NCBI RefSeq assembly: GCF_039543205.1
Contig: NZ_BAABJH010000001.1
Coordinates: 1,426,001 to 1,490,000 of the forward strand
DNA: 64,000 nucleotides
From: Flaviramulus_B aquimarinus
Lineage (GTDB): Bacteria; Bacteroidota; Bacteroidia; Flavobacteriales; Flavobacteriaceae
Direction of reading: 5' to 3'
The notes under the pieces were generated by a model, which saw nothing but the letters and a program-made list of their open reading frames with translations, did not search any database and was not told where the DNA came from. A program made the position numbers and the translations under genes. Shown in pieces: positions 60,858 to 64,000 of the stretch (position 1 is its first letter; every line of letters starts with the position of its first letter).

Positions 60858-60955
60858 CTTAAATCAAGTATATTTTTAGTTTTTATAATTGCTCTTTGCC
60901 TTGTCAAAGAAAAAAATAACTGCTTCTAAATTCCCGAAAACGTACTTGATTTAAG
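60858..60955. repeat. Perfect 13-bp inverted repeat, 72 bp apart
   Basis: CTTAAATCAAGTA (60858-60870) and TACTTGATTTAAG (60943-60955) are exact complements. They bracket a small inner stem CTTTG/CAAAG near 60895-60910. No coding frame lies between. It could be a tiny repeat element or a structured RNA between the lipoprotein gene and plsC. Confidence 0.55.
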
Positions 60956-60966
60956 TATAGTTTATT

Positions 60967-60974
60967 TATTTTTG
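60967..60974 (+). promoter_or_regulatory. -7 element of plsC
   Basis: TATTTTTG fits TANNTTTG and lies 4 bp before the ATG at 60979, suggesting a nearly leaderless transcript. Confidence 0.5.
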
Positions 60975-60978
60975 GGGC

Positions 60979-61716
60979 ATGATTAAACTCTTATCATATC
61001 CACTAACAGCTATTTATAGCTTTACATTTTTTTTAACTATACTTATATTCCACCCCATACAAGCCTTTTGTTATCGTGTTTTTGGCTATCCAGCACTTAA
61101 AAAAAGTGTGGATTTATTACAGTTTTTCTTAATGCGTTGTTTGAATATTCTAGGTACGCGATTTACTTTTGATAATCCGCATAACATTAGTACCGATCAA
61201 CCCCTTATTATTGTAGCAAATCATCAAAGCATGTATGACATCTCACCCATTATGTGGTATATGCGCAAGCATCATCCTAAATTTATTAGTAAAATGGAGT
61301 TAGGAAAAGGCATTCCTAGTGTGTCTTATAACTTACGCCACGGCGGTTCGGTTTTAATCGACAGAAAAAACCCGAGACAATCCTTACCTGCTATCATGAA
61401 ATTTGGTGAATATATAGAGAATACCAAACGTGCAGCTGTAATTTTTCCAGAAGGTACAAGAAGTAAAGATGGCACGCCAAAGCCTTTTCAAACAAAAGGA
61501 TTAGAAATTTTACTCAAAAAAATACCATCAGCATTGGTGGTTCCTATTACCATAAATAACTCATGGAAAACGTTGCGCTATGGAAAATTCCCAATGGGTT
61601 TAGGAACTCATATTAAATTTACTGTGCATAAGCCTATAAAAGTTAGTACCTTTGTTAATAAACAAGACCTAATTAATAGTATTGAAACCACTATTACACA
61701 ACATATAAAAGCCTAA
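60979..61716 (+). CDS. plsC: 1-acyl-sn-glycerol-3-phosphate acyltransferase
   Basis: A 245-residue membrane-bound acyltransferase. A N-terminal hydrophobic helix is followed by motif I NHQSMYD (near 75-81), motif II HGGSVLIDRKNPRQS (near 115-125) and motif III FPEGTRSKDG (near 155). It makes phosphatidic acid. The next gene, 6 bp later, encodes an acyl-ACP desaturase, so the operon links fatty-acid unsaturation and membrane lipid assembly. Confidence 0.92.
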   Translation: MIKLLSYPLTAIYSFTFFLTILIFHPIQAFCYRVFGYPALKKSVDLLQFFLMRCLNILGTRFTFDNPHNISTDQPLIIVANHQSMYDISPIMWYMRKHHPKFISKMELGKGIPSVSYNLRHGGSVLIDRKNPRQSLPAIMKFGEYIENTKRAAVIFPEGTRSKDGTPKPFQTKGLEILLKKIPSALVVPITINNSWKTLRYGKFPMGLGTHIKFTVHKPIKVSTFVNKQDLINSIETTITQHIKA

Positions 61717-61722
61717 AAAAAA

Positions 61723-62721
61723 ATGTCGTTAAAGAATAAGAGATTTGAAGTCATGCAGTTTTTGGAAAAAGACATTGACACTTTAGTTGAAAAATATTTA
61801 ATTCCTGTTGAGAAAATATGGCAACCCTCAGATTTTTTACCAGATTCTGAAACGAATGAGGCTAACTTTTTTGAGGATGTAAAAGAAATTAGAGCATTAG
61901 CCAAAGAATTACCATATGATTTTTGGGTAGTTTTAGTTGGCGATATGATTACAGAAGAGGCTTTACCAACTTATGAATCGTGGTTAATGGATGTTGAAGG
62001 TGTTGATCAAGTAAATGGCAATAATGGTTGGGCAAAATGGGTACGTCAATGGACTGCCGAAGAAAACCGTCATGGTGATGTGCTTAATAAATACCTATAT
62101 CTTTCAGGACGTGTAAATATGCGTGAAATTGAAATTACTACACAACATTTAATTGCGGATGGTTTTGATATTGGAACCGATAGAGATCCTTATAAAAATT
62201 TTGTTTACACCAGTTTTCAAGAACTAGCCACTTATGTATCTCATAATCGCGTAGCTAAATTGGCCAAAGATAAAGGCAATAAGCGTTTATCTAAAATGTG
62301 TAAAATCATTTCTGGTGATGAAATGAGGCATCATCATGCATATTCAGAATTTGTAGAACGTATTTTTGAGGTAGACCCTAGTCAAATGATGATGGCTTTT
62401 CATTATATGATGAAACAAAAAATAACAATGCCAGCCCATTTTTTAAGAGAAACTGGTGGTAAAATCGGTTCAGCTTTCGAAGAATTCTCAAACACTGCAC
62501 AACGTATTGGTGTATATACTTCTATGGATTATATTGAAATTTTAGAAAAACTAATTACACGTTGGGAAATTGATAAAATTGGGAACCTTAATGAAGAAGC
62601 TGAAAAAGCTAGAGATTATTTAATGAAACTTCCCTCAAGAATGACGCGTATTGCTGAACGTATGAAAATTCCAGAAAACTCATTTCAATTTAAATGGGTA
62701 GAACCTGCAATTATAAAATAA
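61723..62721 (+). CDS. Soluble acyl-ACP desaturase
   Basis: A 332-residue diiron protein of the stearoyl-ACP desaturase family. Iron ligands are in TAEENRHGDVLNKY (EENRH, near 109) and SGDEMRHHHAYSEF (DEMRH, near 199), two ExxH motifs in a four-helix bundle. An additional Glu lies in MITEEALPTY (near 73). It introduces double bonds into acyl chains bound to ACP. It follows plsC by 6 bp. Confidence 0.92.
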   Translation: MSLKNKRFEVMQFLEKDIDTLVEKYLIPVEKIWQPSDFLPDSETNEANFFEDVKEIRALAKELPYDFWVVLVGDMITEEALPTYESWLMDVEGVDQVNGNNGWAKWVRQWTAEENRHGDVLNKYLYLSGRVNMREIEITTQHLIADGFDIGTDRDPYKNFVYTSFQELATYVSHNRVAKLAKDKGNKRLSKMCKIISGDEMRHHHAYSEFVERIFEVDPSQMMMAFHYMMKQKITMPAHFLRETGGKIGSAFEEFSNTAQRIGVYTSMDYIEILEKLITRWEIDKIGNLNEEAEKARDYLMKLPSRMTRIAERMKIPENSFQFKWVEPAIIK

Positions 62722-62736
62722 ATCGTTTGCTTTTAG

Positions 62737-63075
62737 TTGATAAACTATAACAACAAAATATTCAAACCTGTATTAACTTCAAGGAATAGTGAAGTATCCA
62801 TTTCTACTATTTTTGAATATAAACAAAATAATAATATTTTAACCTGTAGTTATAGTGATCATCATATTATTTCCGGTCATCTTATAGGCTTAGTAGAAGA
62901 TAACGGTAACATTAATATGCAATACCATCAAATTAATAAAAAAGGCGAACTGATGACTGGTATTTGCCATTCTAAACCAGAAATAATGCCAAATGGAAAA
63001 ATACGCCTTCATGAAAGTTGGCAATGGACTTCAGGCGATAAATCTAAAGGAACATCTGTTCTAGAAGAAATCTAA
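62737..63075 (+). CDS. Small conserved protein, often labelled 'N-acetylglutamate synthase'
   Basis: A 112-residue protein that appears to start at TTG 62737 (INYNNKIFKPVLTSRNSEVS). The rest reads like a small beta-barrel (LTCSYSDHHIISGHLIGLVED, GICHSKPEIMPNGKIRLHES). I recall such proteins from flavobacteria under the name N-acetylglutamate synthase, but there is no acetyltransferase motif and the name is doubtful. It lies 15 bp after the desaturase gene. Confidence 0.7.
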   Translation: MINYNNKIFKPVLTSRNSEVSISTIFEYKQNNNILTCSYSDHHIISGHLIGLVEDNGNINMQYHQINKKGELMTGICHSKPEIMPNGKIRLHESWQWTSGDKSKGTSVLEEI

Positions 63076-63098
63076 TTTTTTAAAACAAAAGCGCCTCG

Positions 63099-63130
63099 AA
63101 TTCCTTTCTAAATCGAAAGGAATTTTTATT
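63099..63130 (+). terminator. Terminator after the small conserved gene
   Basis: AATTCCTTTC (63099-63108) pairs with GAAAGGAATT (63115-63124), followed by T-rich sequence. Confidence 0.8.
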
Positions 63131-63138
63131 TTTATATT

Positions 63139-63795
63139 ATGATACCTTCCGATGAAATAATAACCCAAACCAAAACATTCGTAAAAAAAACCCTTGCTCA
63201 TGCTGAAGGTGGTCACGATTGGTTTCATATTGAACGGGTTTATAAAAATTCACTTTTAATCGCTAAAACAGAACAGGTTGATATACTCATCGTTTCGCTT
63301 GGTGCATTATTACACGATATTGCAGATAGCAAATTTCATAATGGCAATGAAACTGTAGGGCCAAGAATAGCGCGCGAGTTTTTATTCCATTTGAATGTTG
63401 ATTCTACTATTATCGAACATGTTGTAAATATTATTGAAAACATTTCTTTTAAAGGCGGTAACGAGGCTCAAAAATTCAAATCGGTAGAACTAGATGTCGT
63501 ACAAGATGCCGACCGATTAGATGCTATTGGCGCCATTGGCATTGCGCGTTGTTTTAATTATGGTGGTTTTAAAAATAGACCGCTTTATAATCCTGATATT
63601 AAACCCAAGCTTAATATGACTAAAGCGGAATATAAAGCATCAACAGCACCAACCATTAATCATTTTTACGAAAAATTGCTACTATTAAAGGATAGAATGA
63701 ATACTAAAACAGGAAAACAGATTGCTTTAGAAAGGCATCATTACATGCAAGGGTTTTTAGACCAATTTTATACAGAATGGAACGGCGAAAAATAA
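63139..63795 (+). CDS. HD-domain phosphohydrolase
   Basis: A 218-residue metal-dependent phosphohydrolase. HDWFHIERVYKNS (His near 24 and 28) and the core LLHDIADSKF (HD near 58-59) with DADRLDAIGAIGIARCF (Asp near 122) form the HD metal site, as in YedJ/YpgQ-type enzymes. These hydrolyse nucleotides; the substrate is not evident. Confidence 0.9.
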   Translation: MIPSDEIITQTKTFVKKTLAHAEGGHDWFHIERVYKNSLLIAKTEQVDILIVSLGALLHDIADSKFHNGNETVGPRIAREFLFHLNVDSTIIEHVVNIIENISFKGGNEAQKFKSVELDVVQDADRLDAIGAIGIARCFNYGGFKNRPLYNPDIKPKLNMTKAEYKASTAPTINHFYEKLLLLKDRMNTKTGKQIALERHHYMQGFLDQFYTEWNGEK

Positions 63796-63824
63796 GGTTT
63801 ATAATTATTTTATTTCTAAAGTAA

Positions 63825-63998
63825 TTAATTCTCCAGTGCAACTTGTAATGCTGTGATTTTATATTCTAAAATAGCCAGTTCTTCGCCATTTTCAATAATC
63901 TGGTCCGTTTTAAGATCATTGCTGTTGTTAACAAAATCCTTAATTTCATTTCTTTTTTTAAAGTAATACTCTAATGTTTCAGTAATTTTAGCATCCAT
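63825..63998 (-). CDS. Small helical protein at the window edge
   Basis: A 57-residue frame, ATG at 63998 to TAA at 63825-63827: MDAKITETLEYYFKKRNEIK... ending ALQVALEN. It is charged and probably one or two helices. Only two bases precede the ATG in the window, so it may also be the tail of a longer gene. Confidence 0.5.
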   Translation of the reverse strand: MDAKITETLEYYFKKRNEIKDFVNNSNDLKTDQIIENGEELAILEYKITALQVALEN

Positions 63999-64000
63999 AA

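Overview
The window looks like a chromosomal segment of a marine-type Flavobacteriaceae (Bacteroidota). The DNA is AT-rich, the promoters carry the flavobacterial TANNTTTG -7 element, the gene families are typical (DUF3871, DUF3987, DUF4369-type thioredoxin, FeoB-associated Cys-rich peptide, soluble acyl-ACP desaturase), and GIY-YIG genes and intergenic repeats of a kind I know from this group are scattered through it. No species can be named from the sequence alone.

Region 1 (1-25,500) is the right part of a genomic island ending at the 3' end of a tRNA-Asn(GTT) gene. From left to right it carries: the end of a WYL-type regulator; a two-gene Druantia type III-like defence module (DruH-like and a 1965-residue DruE-like DEAH helicase with a GGAGY/four-Cys C-terminal domain); a translationally coupled pair of an ABC/OLD-like ATPase and an unrecognised protein with a signature like the phospholipase-D-like MIT_C domain; and a type I restriction-modification operon (hsdM, hsdS, hsdR) with a fourth gene carrying a PD-(D/E)XK-like motif. 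After these comes a minus-strand mobile-element core: DUF3871 protein, RecA-like ATPase, tyrosine integrase, DUF3987 protein, excisionase-like HTH, and an unknown protein next to the tRNA. The three defence promoters, and less exactly the promoter next to the tRNA, share a dyad TGCA-N7-TGCR just upstream of the -7 element. This suggests one regulator, possibly the WYL protein, governs the modules together.

Region 2 (25,500-37,800) starts with the tRNA, a GIY-YIG gene and a broken second copy of the tRNA 5' end, then rseP and a SCO protein. A metal-homeostasis block follows: feoA-feoB-Cys-rich peptide, a DtxR/MntR-type regulator with a dyad operator, an outer-membrane protein, and a Mn/Zn ABC transporter whose two permeases carry C-terminal winged-helix extensions. 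This operon is interrupted by 21 perfect copies of a 7-bp repeat and an interspersed repeat, and is followed by REP-like inverted repeats, one of which encloses a decayed GIY-YIG gene.

Region 3 (37,300-64,000) is ordinary core genome: yraN, a thioredoxin-like protein, mfd, a transglutaminase/TPR protein, TerB, a kinase plus CysQ-like phosphatase, a cyclase, tex, ferritin, a small AraC-linked stress cluster, OmpA, a lipocalin, metG, an LD-carboxypeptidase, DUF1569, a TerB-DnaJ protein, bacilliredoxin, plsC, desaturase and an HD phosphohydrolase. Two housekeeping genes (mfd and metG) appear to contain in-frame fragments of interspersed repeats.
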